A stretch of 14,148 nt of DNA from Bacteroidales bacterium (GTDB taxonomy: Bacteria; Bacteroidota; Bacteroidia; Bacteroidales; UBA10428). Positions 7,472 to 14,148 of this stretch are shown one piece after another (position 1 is the stretch's first letter; each line of letters begins with the position of its first letter). Under the pieces are notes generated by a model. It searched no databases and had not been told where the DNA came from. It worked only from the letters and a program-made list of their open reading frames with translations. The stretch spans positions 1 to 14,148 of the forward strand of contig JAFGOZ010000447.1 in the NCBI GenBank assembly GCA_016926235.1, given 5' to 3'. The translations under genes were made by a program, and so were the position numbers.

Positions 7472-8905
7472 CTAAAATTGAAAGTAAATAAAGGAATTGC
7501 CGGAGAATACACCCAAGTATAAGATCATGAACAGAATCAGCATATAGCTGCTATACCTTACAATAATGCTTCGACTGTTAAAGAAATAAATACGCTCCGG
7601 GAAATACTCGTCTTTAAAATCCTTGAAAAGGATGATCGCTAATCCAATGAGTGCTGCAGTTAAGGTTGTTACATCAATGTATGGGGTCCCACCAGAAAAT
7701 AGTATCTTTTTATAGATCAGTATCACGCTTCCCAGGTCTGGAAGCCTGGAAATAAGCAGGGAAGATGCAAACATGAGAAAGGTAATGATTATACCTGCAA
7801 TAATATACCAGGCTTTCTTCGAAAGCTTGTATCTTCTTTCAAGTGAAGTTCTTCTTTTAACAGTAAGTGTATCCATGCTCAGGAAGATACCCTGCAACAA
7901 TCCCCATAGTATAAAAGTGAGTGTTGCACCGTGCCACAATCCCGCAACCATGAATGTAATCATCAAGGAAAGTACGATCCCCCAAACGCTATATCTTCTG
8001 AATGCAAATGATAGCGGCGTGTAGATATAATCAGTTATCCAGGTGATCAATGACATATGCCAGCGTCTCCAGAATTGTGACATAGAAGTTGCAAAAAACG
8101 GCCGGTTGAAATTTTGTATTACGTTTATTCCAAGCACTTTAGCTGTTCCAATGGCAATAAGTGAATAGCCCCCTAGGTCGGCATAAACCTGGAATGGATA
8201 TAATATTGATGCGATCAATAAACTGCTGCCGTTGTGGTTGTCAACATTGTTGTAAACAGCATCTATGTATATGCCAAGGCGATCGGCAACCACCAGTTTC
8301 ATGAAATATCCCCAGAGCATAATTTTAAGGCCTGCCGTGATATTACCAAAATCCAGTGATTTCGCTTTTTTGAATTGCGGAAACATATTACCTGCCCGTT
8401 CTATTGGACCTGAAAGAATAAGAGGGAAAAAAGAAATAAATACGGCAACAATTCCCATGTTTTTCTCGGCTTTAATACTCTCATTGTAAACATCAATAGT
8501 ATAACCTATTGCCATAAATATATAAAATGAAATTCCAATAGGTAAGATCAAAGTGATCTCCGGTAATGGCCATCTAATGTGCCACGATTCCATTAGAAAA
8601 ATAATACCATCGTTTATACTGCTAAAATATTTAAAGAAAAACAAGGGCAATAATATCAATATGATATTGATTATCATATACTTTCGCTTAATCGAATCAT
8701 TGAGGCCACTATCTATCAAGCGTGTGAAAATATATGTGATAAGTGTTACTCCTGCAAGTAATAGTGCAAATACCGGTTTAATATTGATATAAAAAAAATA
8801 ACTGGCAAAGAGTATGCTGATCCATCTATGCCTGCTTGGGATCGCATAGAAGAATACCGCAACGGCAGGGAAAAAGATAAGAAAATTAAGGGAGGTAAAT
8901 GTCAC
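7472..8905 (-). CDS. MBOAT O-acyltransferase, AlgI/DltB-like (copy 1)
   Basis: A 477-residue polytopic membrane protein of the MBOAT superfamily. Family landmarks are the N-terminal FTSLNFLIFFP block, LPIGISFYIF (121-130), SGPIER (165-170), the QFWRRWHMSL block with H283 (277-286), and AGLWHGAT (321-328) with H325. H283 and H325 correspond to the two histidines around the transfer tunnel of DltB and AlgI. It should move an acyl or aminoacyl group from a cytoplasmic carrier to an acceptor at the outer face of the inner membrane, with the downstream SGNH protein. It aligns without gaps over the first 340 residues with the other MBOAT in this window. Its 5' end overlaps the preceding SGNH-like gene by 20 bp. 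Family call is firm; donor and acceptor are inferred. Confidence 0.93.
   Translation of the reverse strand: MTFTSLNFLIFFPAVAVFFYAIPSRHRWISILFASYFFYINIKPVFALLLAGVTLITYIFTRLIDSGLNDSIKRKYMIINIILILLPLFFFKYFSSINDGIIFLMESWHIRWPLPEITLILPIGISFYIFMAIGYTIDVYNESIKAEKNMGIVAVFISFFPLILSGPIERAGNMFPQFKKAKSLDFGNITAGLKIMLWGYFMKLVVADRLGIYIDAVYNNVDNHNGSSLLIASILYPFQVYADLGGYSLIAIGTAKVLGINVIQNFNRPFFATSMSQFWRRWHMSLITWITDYIYTPLSFAFRRYSVWGIVLSLMITFMVAGLWHGATLTFILWGLLQGIFLSMDTLTVKRRTSLERRYKLSKKAWYIIAGIIITFLMFASSLLISRLPDLGSVILIYKKILFSGGTPYIDVTTLTAALIGLAIILFKDFKDEYFPERIYFFNSRSIIVRYSSYMLILFMILYLGVFSGNSFIYFQF
8067..8089. repeat. Direct repeat, left copy (MBOAT 1)
   Basis: A 23-base exact match (ctccagaattgtgacatag followed by aagt) to 10513-10535, in the same orientation. 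It encodes the TSMSQFWR block just before the conserved histidine in both MBOAT genes, so it reflects paralogy and strong constraint rather than a separate element. It is long enough to be a possible site for homologous exchange between the copies. Confidence 0.8.
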
Positions 8906-9902
8906 TGTAAATGATTTCCATTATTTCATTTGCAACGTAGGGTTTGTAATGATCAGATTCAAAAAAATTTGATATGGGTTCACTGAACTTATTCTTTCCT
9001 GAGAAATTGAATACATTTTCTTGACCAAAAATCCTGTTCAACAGTTCGAGTTGATCCTGGTCAAAAGGAATTTGATCATATTTCGGGGGAATGATTATTT
9101 TAAAATCAGTGTTGTGTCTTTGGAAGATTTTATAGATACTTTTTAGGTACTTAATTTCCAGTTCTGAAACATCATATGACTCTTTAGCCTCTACTGGTCG
9201 GTTATAAAAGACACCCTTGCTTAATAACCTGCGATAATAGGCAAGTGAATCTTTTTTAATATCCGCTTCATACCCCGATGTAAAATCACAATTAATTGGA
9301 TTTGAATAATCTTCAGACTTAGATTTGTTAATATACCAGCCCATATAATCTCGATAAGTGTTAAATAGGGAATAATCTAGATATGCTAGAATAAATCTGT
9401 AATCCAATCCCTTTTTTATAAAAGCCCAGTAAAAGTTGATTTTTGATTCATGGGATATTTCAGGCGGAGAAATTGAAAAATGAGTTTTACCGTTAAGGAG
9501 CCCATCATTAGCAAGGCCTCTCACGTCAAGAATTATTAGTGCATTTTTGATAGTATCCCCTTTATTGTCAAGAAATCGGATTTTACTATAAATACCATAT
9601 AGTCCTTCCCCATTACCATCAAAATGAAATGGTACTGATCCGTCCGGCAAATAATCTATCCAGTTTTCCAACTTGAATGACAAGGAAAGGGAACTGCCAA
9701 AAATAAAAGAATCAAATTTTACCTGATCCTTGTAATATAAGTAGGTTTTATAACAAATATATCCCCTGTTTAAGGTGATGAATGTATCATTATAGTTATC
9801 AATTTTTTTATATAATTTAAATACATCCATTAGCGTAAATGAAACAAATAAAATCAGAAACGGTGAAAAAAATAAGATGCCTTTTTTAACCAATAATCTC
9901 AT
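8886..9902 (-). CDS. Membrane-anchored SGNH-like protein, partner of second MBOAT
   Basis: A 338-residue protein with a single N-terminal membrane segment (about 9-27) and a soluble, probably periplasmic, remainder. A strand-turn FIFGSSLSLSF (66-76) looks like an SGNH nucleophile block, with S71 where GDS has its serine. DFKIIIPPKYDQI, in the C-terminal third, sits where SGNH proteins have the strand before the last helices. The C-terminal FFESDHYKPYVANEI (313-327) sits where such proteins have DxxH, but here the residue three before H318 is E315 instead of aspartate. It follows the second MBOAT by 12 bp, as expected for a DltD/AlgJ-like helper. I see little similarity to the other SGNH protein beyond these motifs. 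Activity is uncertain because of the unusual acid; a non-catalytic partner role is possible. Confidence 0.7.
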   Translation of the reverse strand: MRLLVKKGILFFSPFLILFVSFTLMDVFKLYKKIDNYNDTFITLNRGYICYKTYLYYKDQVKFDSFIFGSSLSLSFKLENWIDYLPDGSVPFHFDGNGEGLYGIYSKIRFLDNKGDTIKNALIILDVRGLANDGLLNGKTHFSISPPEISHESKINFYWAFIKKGLDYRFILAYLDYSLFNTYRDYMGWYINKSKSEDYSNPINCDFTSGYEADIKKDSLAYYRRLLSKGVFYNRPVEAKESYDVSELEIKYLKSIYKIFQRHNTDFKIIIPPKYDQIPFDQDQLELLNRIFGQENVFNFSGKNKFSEPISNFFESDHYKPYVANEIMEIIYSDIYLP

Positions 9903-9914
9903 TTAAGCCGGTTA

Positions 9915-11351
9915 TCAAAATTGAAAATAAATGAACTGTTCACGTCCGAAAACACCTATCAAGAGTATTAATATTAATACAGTATAATAGGACAACCATC
10001 GTATGTAAACATTTTTATTCTTGAATAAAGAAAATCCACCAGGGAAATATTCATCTCTAAACTCAGTGATAAATATTAAGGCTATTCCTATCGATGCATA
10101 AATTAATACCGATTTATTCAGGAATATCGCATCGGCATTGGTGAATATTTTGTTGAGAGCAAGCAGGGAATCAGAAAAAGAATACGTAGCTCCTCCAAAT
10201 AGCAAAGAAAAGGCAAATAGTAAGTATGTGAATACCATACTAAACAAAATGTACAATATTTTACTATCTAATGCATATCTTTTTACAAAAGCACTTCTTT
10301 GTTTTTTTGTCAAGGCTTCAGTACTCAATACTATTCCATGCAGGGTTCCCCAAATTATGAAACCTATGGTTGCAGCGTGCCAGATTCCGGCAACTAAAAA
10401 TGTGATCATCAGGGCAAGAACTATTCCCCATACTTTGAATTTTCTCAGGCCAAATGAAATAGGTGTATAAAGATAGTCGGTTATCCAGGTTATTAGTGAC
10501 ATATGCCATCTCCTCCAGAATTGTGACATAGAAGTCGCAAAAAAAGGTCGATTGAAGTTTGGCCTAACATCAATACCTAAAATTTTAGTAGTTCCGATAG
10601 CTATAAGAGTATACCCCCCCAGATCGCCATATACTTGTATCGGATAAAGCAATGTAGCCAATAATATTGTGCTGCCTGAATGCTGACCTATATCGTTAAA
10701 AATTGGATCTAAATAAATTGCCAATCGGTCGGCAACAACTAGTTTCATAAAATAACCCCACAACATCAATTGAAAACCATTTACTGCCTTTTGATAATTG
10801 AATTCCGGTTTATTCTTAAACTGAGGCAACATGCTTGGTGCCCTTTCAATCGGACCTGAAAGAATTAATGGGAAAAACGAGATAAAAAGAGCGACAATAC
10901 CAATATTCTTTTCTGCTCTTATTTTTTCGTTATAAACATCGATCGTATATCCAATTGCCATGAATGTGTAAAAAGAGATCCCAATCGGGAGGATCAGGCT
11001 AATCTCTGGCAATGGCCATCTTAAATTAACCGATTCCATGAACTCCAGCATACCGTTATTTATGGCTCCGAAATATTTAAAGAAAAATAGCGGTAATAGG
11101 ATTAGAATTATGTTTATGATCATGTAATTTCTCTTCTTTGCCTCATTGCTTGTTATATCTATTAAGCATGTAAACAGATAGGTTGATGCTGTAACCCCGG
11201 CTACAAGAAGTATAAATATTGGTTTAATATTGATATAGAAAAAATAACTTGCAACAAGCAGGATAATCCACCTGTATTTGGATGGAGTGATATAATATAT
11301 CACAGCAACCGAGGGAAAAAACAAAAGAAAGTTGAGAGAGGTAAAGACCAT
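9915..11351 (-). CDS. MBOAT O-acyltransferase, AlgI/DltB-like (copy 2)
   Basis: A 478-residue polytopic membrane protein, paralogous to the MBOAT at 7472-8905: about 70% identical over the first 340 residues with no gap (hand count, 241 of 340). It has the same landmarks: LPIGISFYTF (121-130), SGPIER (165-170), QFWRRWHMSL with H283, and AGIWHAAT with H325. The loop after the catalytic histidine is WHAAT here and WHGAT in copy 1. The least conserved block is at residues 181-190, with no identity. The start codon shares one base with the carrier-protein stop (TAATG), which ties the MBOAT closely to the carrier. It probably takes the group loaded on that carrier. Which of the two MBOATs uses it, or whether both do, cannot be told from sequence. 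Confidence 0.93.
   Translation of the reverse strand: MVFTSLNFLLFFPSVAVIYYITPSKYRWIILLVASYFFYINIKPIFILLVAGVTASTYLFTCLIDITSNEAKKRNYMIINIILILLPLFFFKYFGAINNGMLEFMESVNLRWPLPEISLILPIGISFYTFMAIGYTIDVYNEKIRAEKNIGIVALFISFFPLILSGPIERAPSMLPQFKNKPEFNYQKAVNGFQLMLWGYFMKLVVADRLAIYLDPIFNDIGQHSGSTILLATLLYPIQVYGDLGGYTLIAIGTTKILGIDVRPNFNRPFFATSMSQFWRRWHMSLITWITDYLYTPISFGLRKFKVWGIVLALMITFLVAGIWHAATIGFIIWGTLHGIVLSTEALTKKQRSAFVKRYALDSKILYILFSMVFTYLLFAFSLLFGGATYSFSDSLLALNKIFTNADAIFLNKSVLIYASIGIALIFITEFRDEYFPGGFSLFKNKNVYIRWLSYYTVLILILLIGVFGREQFIYFQF
10513..10535. repeat. Direct repeat, right copy (MBOAT 2)
   Basis: The second copy of the 23-base direct repeat at 8067-8089, within the second MBOAT gene at the same codon positions. 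Recombination between the copies would delete the SGNH-like gene at 8886-9902 and fuse the two MBOAT genes in frame. Confidence 0.8.
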
Positions 11352-11596
11352 TAATGCGAAAGCTTTGAAATAACCAGATCGATCATGTCACCTACATTTC
11401 TCATCTTATTCAGTTCTTTTAATTTAAACTTTACCGAAAATCCGTCCTCCACCTCTGCAATAAGTTGCATGTGTGTTAGAGAATCCCATTGATCTATGTC
11501 ATTTGCTGTTAGTCCATCGGACAGCACCAATGAATCATTATCAAAGGTTTTTCTGAAAATCAGGGTCAACTTTTCTTGAACATCTACTCTTTCCAT
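11351..11596 (-). CDS. Acyl/aminoacyl carrier protein, DltC-like
   Basis: An 81-residue acidic four-helix carrier protein. The phosphopantetheine site is D38-S39-L40 in DQWDSLTHMQLIAEVE, so S39 should carry the 4'-phosphopantetheine arm. Length and motif fit stand-alone carriers such as DltC. It lies two genes downstream of an amino-acid adenylating enzyme and directly upstream of an MBOAT whose start overlaps its stop by one base. This supports a relay in which the adenylating enzyme loads the carrier and the membrane protein unloads it. A fatty-acid-type role is less likely because no ketosynthase or malonyl transferase is nearby. No dedicated phosphopantetheinyl transferase is present, so the housekeeping enzyme would have to activate it. 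The leader is A-rich with no clear Shine-Dalgarno box. Confidence 0.92.
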   Translation of the reverse strand: MERVDVQEKLTLIFRKTFDNDSLVLSDGLTANDIDQWDSLTHMQLIAEVEDGFSVKFKLKELNKMRNVGDMIDLVISKLSH

Positions 11597-11608
11597 TTTT
11601 AGATTTTT

Positions 11609-12268
11609 TTAGGTTAATTCCTTTTTCATGAGGATTTTTTGGTCTGAAGGTAAATATTTCAATATTTCTTTGTTTGATGATTTTTTTGTCATTTCAACCT
11701 TAAAATTTGCTTTTTCGTAGGCCTTGATAGCAGAAATATTATTGGCAAATACCTGAACGTATATGACCGATAAACCTGGTTCGGCTTTTTTTAGATAAAT
11801 GATAAGCTCATCAATCAATAGTTTGACCAAATTCATGCCTCTGAATTCTTTCGACACATAGACCAAACCCAGCTGGGCAGTGTTGGATATATTCTCAATG
11901 TGTAGCCCGCCCAAAACAGGATTTAAAATCATTGCTTTTTTTACAGCGTCCCTGGGCAATATATGATTAAGGAGATTTCCTTTCAGAACACTTGAAGGAA
12001 TGCCTTCTATTCCTTCAATCCACCCTGCCACCGCAGCGGCGATTGTTCCTTTCTTCTCTGCAATGATAAAGCTCGATATTGATAATTCGCAGCCGTCAAT
12101 TTCTTCAAGCAGCATTTCTGCAAGATATTTTCTAGTTTCAGCTTCAGTTAAACCGAATACAGTGGAATATGAAAGCTTGTCTGTTCCACTTTTTTCAGCT
12201 TCTACTATCGTATCAACCAGAAAAGGGACATCTTCAACTGCTGCATTTCTGAAAATAAAGGCGCTCAT
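11609..12268 (-). CDS. GNAT-family N-acyltransferase
   Basis: A 219-residue protein with the GNAT acetyl-CoA fold. It opens with FRNAAVEDVPFLVDTI (5-20), the usual first strand and helix. Motif A is LGLVYVSKEFRGMNLVKLLIDEL (133-155); the acetyl-CoA pyrophosphate loop reads FRGMNLV rather than the common RGxGxG/A, a variant seen in other GNATs. Motif B is VQVFANNISAIKAYEKANF (171-189). It sits between the adenylating enzyme (3 bp away) and the carrier gene (12 bp away), so a role in the same pathway is likely. It may acetylate the amino group of the carried amino acid, or an amino sugar of the glycan. Family placement is confident; the substrate is a guess from position. Confidence 0.83.
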   Translation of the reverse strand: MSAFIFRNAAVEDVPFLVDTIVEAEKSGTDKLSYSTVFGLTEAETRKYLAEMLLEEIDGCELSISSFIIAEKKGTIAAAVAGWIEGIEGIPSSVLKGNLLNHILPRDAVKKAMILNPVLGGLHIENISNTAQLGLVYVSKEFRGMNLVKLLIDELIIYLKKAEPGLSVIYVQVFANNISAIKAYEKANFKVEMTKKSSNKEILKYLPSDQKILMKKELT

Positions 12269-12271
12269 ATA

Positions 12272-13765
12272 TTATATCTTAATGGTTTTTTTAAGCATGT
12301 TGCGGTCTACCTTTCCATTCGCATTTAAGGGGAATGAATTATTTATATAATATTTAGTTGGAATCATGTACTGGGGTAATTTTGTCTGAAGGTAATTCCT
12401 GATAGGTTCGAGGTTTTCGCGTTCTTTTTCAATGAATAGGGCAATCTCAGTATTACCGGTTTCATTGTCAAATGCAATCGCTACTGCATTTGAGCCCTGT
12501 AAAAATTCTCTTGCGTGATATTCAATTTCCCCCAGCTCTATCCGATACCCCTGTATTTTCACCTGGTGATCCAGGCGGCCTGCAAGCATTATATCCCCTT
12601 CATCATCAAAATAACAGGAATCCCCGGTTTTATAAAACCTTGTATGTTTACCATCGATCTCAATTTCAAAGAATGATTCTTTATTTTTCTGATCGTTTTT
12701 CCAGTACCCTGGTGTTAGCTGATCTCCGCTGATGCATAATTCCCCTTTTTGGCCTGTACCCAGATTTTTTTTATTTTCATCAATAATTATTGCTTTCAGG
12801 CCATTCATAGGTTTTCCAATCGATAACATCCCATTTAGTTGCTTATTCTCGGCATTCCGTTTGAACCTATGGTAGGTGCAGTAGATCGTGGCTTCAGTCG
12901 GGCCATAAAAATCAAATATTTCGGCATTGGGAATACATTGCGCCCACTCTTCAATCAGATCGACCGGGGATGCTTCCGCTGTAAGAATATTGTAGCGCAT
13001 AGCCGGAGCATCAATTTCTGAAAAATACGGTCTTAGGTACCTGATCATCGAGGGTGCCATGGCGCCAAATGTCAGCTTATGATCTTCAAGTAATCCATAC
13101 ACATAACTGTATTTTATCTGATCATGCGGGATCGTATATACACAGGCCCCCCTTGTGAGTGGAACCAGGAATGACTGCACGGAAACATCAAAGGTGAGGT
13201 CGAAGCATTGCAAGCATCTGTCATTTTCATCAATAATTATTCCTGATTTCCAGAATGATCTCATGAAAGCCCCAACATTTTTGCGACTTATTGCAACGCC
13301 TTTTGGTTTCCCGGTGCTTCCTGAAGTGAATAAAATGTATGCCAGTTCATGATCAGAACAGGATTTGTATTCGAGATTCAGCTTACTATCAGTTTGGCCT
13401 TTGGTTGGGATAGCGTTCAGACTTCCATAGACCGTTGCTTTTGAGGAATCAAGAATTATTTGAATATCAGCCTGATCGATGATATCAGTATTTCTTTCAA
13501 AAGGTTGGTTCGGATGTAATGGAGTATAGGCCAATCCTTCCATCCATACCGCAATTATTGATGCATAGGTCTCTATATCGTCATTAGCAACGACACCAGT
13601 TATTTTACCTTCAAGGTCACTCTTTTTAATCAATGATCGGATTTTTGATACATAGCCGAAAAACACCTCGTAGCTGAAAAATTCATCATTGATGCAGAAT
13701 GCATTTCTATTTGCAAACTTTCTTATCGAATTTATCAGGTGATCTAATACATATTCATTAAACAT
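12272..13765 (-). CDS. Stand-alone amino-acid adenylating enzyme, DltA/NRPS A-domain-like
   Basis: A 497-residue ANL-superfamily ligase close in length to DltA (about 500) and without a fused carrier domain. Core motifs in order: LFTSGSTGKPKGV (145-157) for ATP, FDVSVQSF (192-199), FYGPTEATIY (286-295), YKTGDSCYFDDEGDI (378-392), GRLDHQVKIQGYRIELGEIE (396-415) and NANGKVDR (481-488) with catalytic K485. D193 falls where GrsA-type domains have the aspartate that holds the substrate's alpha-amino group, so the substrate is probably an amino acid rather than a fatty acid. It would form the aminoacyl adenylate in the cytoplasm and load the DSL carrier two genes downstream. The ATG at 13765 follows the preceding stop by 11 bp. 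The exact amino acid is not determinable by eye. Confidence 0.9.
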   Translation of the reverse strand: MFNEYVLDHLINSIRKFANRNAFCINDEFFSYEVFFGYVSKIRSLIKKSDLEGKITGVVANDDIETYASIIAVWMEGLAYTPLHPNQPFERNTDIIDQADIQIILDSSKATVYGSLNAIPTKGQTDSKLNLEYKSCSDHELAYILFTSGSTGKPKGVAISRKNVGAFMRSFWKSGIIIDENDRCLQCFDLTFDVSVQSFLVPLTRGACVYTIPHDQIKYSYVYGLLEDHKLTFGAMAPSMIRYLRPYFSEIDAPAMRYNILTAEASPVDLIEEWAQCIPNAEIFDFYGPTEATIYCTYHRFKRNAENKQLNGMLSIGKPMNGLKAIIIDENKKNLGTGQKGELCISGDQLTPGYWKNDQKNKESFFEIEIDGKHTRFYKTGDSCYFDDEGDIMLAGRLDHQVKIQGYRIELGEIEYHAREFLQGSNAVAIAFDNETGNTEIALFIEKERENLEPIRNYLQTKLPQYMIPTKYYINNSFPLNANGKVDRNMLKKTIKI

Positions 13766-13776
13766 TTTACTGGTAT

Positions 13777-14148
13777 TTAAATATTACTTGGTAAGTGATC
13801 GTGGTTTGTAATAAATTGATAGAACTTGTCGCCGATCGACCGGATATTGAATTTACTGATGTATTCTGATCCATTTTCACCCAATTGCTGTCTCAGATCA
13901 GGCTTTTCAATTAATAGTTCAAGTTTCGCCCTGAATGTTTCATCGTCAAACAAGGGGATGAGAAAACCGGTATCTTCGTCGGTGACCATCTCCGAAGGAC
14001 CTGCATCACAATCATAGGCCACCACCGGAAGTCCTGCTGCCATGGCTTCACCAATGGCATTCGGGAATCCTTCCGACGAGGAAGTAAAGGCAAATATTTT
14101 GCTCTTCAAATAATATTCTTCCACATCGGATTGCTTGCCGGCAAAGAC
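13777..14148 (-). CDS. GT4 glycosyltransferase, C-terminal part only
   Basis: The frame is open from the right edge to a stop at 13777-13779, giving the last 123 residues of a GT4 glycosyltransferase. The visible part is the donor-binding domain: VFAGKQSDVEEYYLKS at the edge, then TSSSEGFPNAIGEAMAAGLP, which holds the E-x7-E pair that contacts the nucleotide sugar, then AYDCDAGPSEMV and GFLIPLFDD. A GTG inside this stretch (14122-14124) could be mistaken for a start, but the eight upstream codons continue the family pattern, so the real start lies beyond the window. It precedes the adenylating enzyme by 11 bp and is probably in the same transcript. Confidence 0.9.
   Translation of the reverse strand, partial: VFAGKQSDVEEYYLKSKIFAFTSSSEGFPNAIGEAMAAGLPVVAYDCDAGPSEMVTDEDTGFLIPLFDDETFRAKLELLIEKPDLRQQLGENGSEYISKFNIRSIGDKFYQFITNHDHLPSNI

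Larger units (their letters stand above)
1..14148 (-). other. Single-direction polysaccharide operon, both ends outside the window
   Basis: All thirteen intact or edge-truncated genes are on the minus strand. Junctions in transcription order are: 11 bp gap, 3 bp gap, 12 bp gap, 1 bp overlap (TAATG), 12 bp gap, 20 bp overlap, 7 bp gap, 4 bp gap, 22 bp overlap, 4 bp overlap (ATGA), then a 273 bp gap, a 47 bp gap and an 11 bp overlap. I see no convincing promoter or hairpin-plus-T-run terminator in either larger gap. Co-transcription is inferred from spacing. The promoter should lie to the right of position 14148. Confidence 0.7.

Noticed and set aside
10138..10470. A 110-codon forward-strand ORF within the second MBOAT gene
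   Set aside because: It is antisense to a gene with clear family motifs, its translation shows no recognisable domain, and a similar forward ORF appears over the matching part of the first MBOAT (7773-8024). It is a shadow of the coding strand.
8067..10535. Paired 23-base direct repeats as possible mobile-element or attachment-site ends
   Set aside because: They sit at identical codon positions in two paralogous genes and encode the conserved TSMSQFWR block, with no integrase or transposase nearby. Gene duplication and constraint explain them.
12000..12350. A 116-codon forward-strand ORF, serine- and isoleucine-rich
   Set aside because: It lies antisense across the GNAT start and the end of the adenylating-enzyme gene, both well supported, and its composition is that of an antisense shadow.

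Overview
The window is an internal slice of a surface-polysaccharide biosynthesis locus. Every supportable gene lies on the minus strand, so transcription runs from the right end to the left. Junctions are tight: 1 to 22 bp overlaps or 3 to 12 bp gaps almost throughout, so this reads as one long polycistronic unit cut by both window edges. AT-rich DNA, A-rich leaders without clear Shine-Dalgarno boxes, and the family mix (AlgI-type MBOAT proteins, sugar-transfer ATP-grasp, EPS-type deacetylase) suggest a member of the Bacteroidota. That assignment is inferred from style; no marker gene is present.

In transcription order, the right end holds the C-terminal part of a GT4 glycosyltransferase. 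Next comes a block that looks like a D-alanine-incorporation (Dlt-type) system rebuilt for a polysaccharide. It has a stand-alone amino-acid adenylating enzyme (DltA-like), a GNAT acetyltransferase, a small carrier protein with a DSL phosphopantetheine site (DltC-like), and then two membrane acyltransferase units. Each unit is an MBOAT protein followed by a membrane-anchored SGNH-hydrolase-like protein (DltB/DltD or AlgI/AlgJ logic). The two MBOATs are obvious paralogues, while their SGNH partners look almost unrelated. The likely flow is adenylation, loading on the carrier, possible N-acetylation, transfer across the membrane, and esterification of a glycan outside the cytoplasm.

Then follow an extended-SDR sugar-nucleotide epimerase/dehydratase and two GT4 glycosyltransferases, which would make and add sugars of the repeat unit. 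After these comes about 270 bp without an intact gene. It holds what looks like the decayed C-terminal end of another polysaccharide glycosyltransferase, with one in-frame TGA.

The left end has a carbamoyl-phosphate-synthase-like ATP-grasp ligase, a cytoplasmic polysaccharide deacetylase of the EPS type, and a sugar-transfer-associated ATP-grasp protein that runs off the left edge. A deacetylase between two ATP-grasp ligases suggests a second, amide-forming decoration step, but this is inference. No flippase, polymerase, initiating sugar-phosphate transferase, RNA gene, mobile element or CRISPR array is visible. No non-coding stretch exceeds 300 bases.
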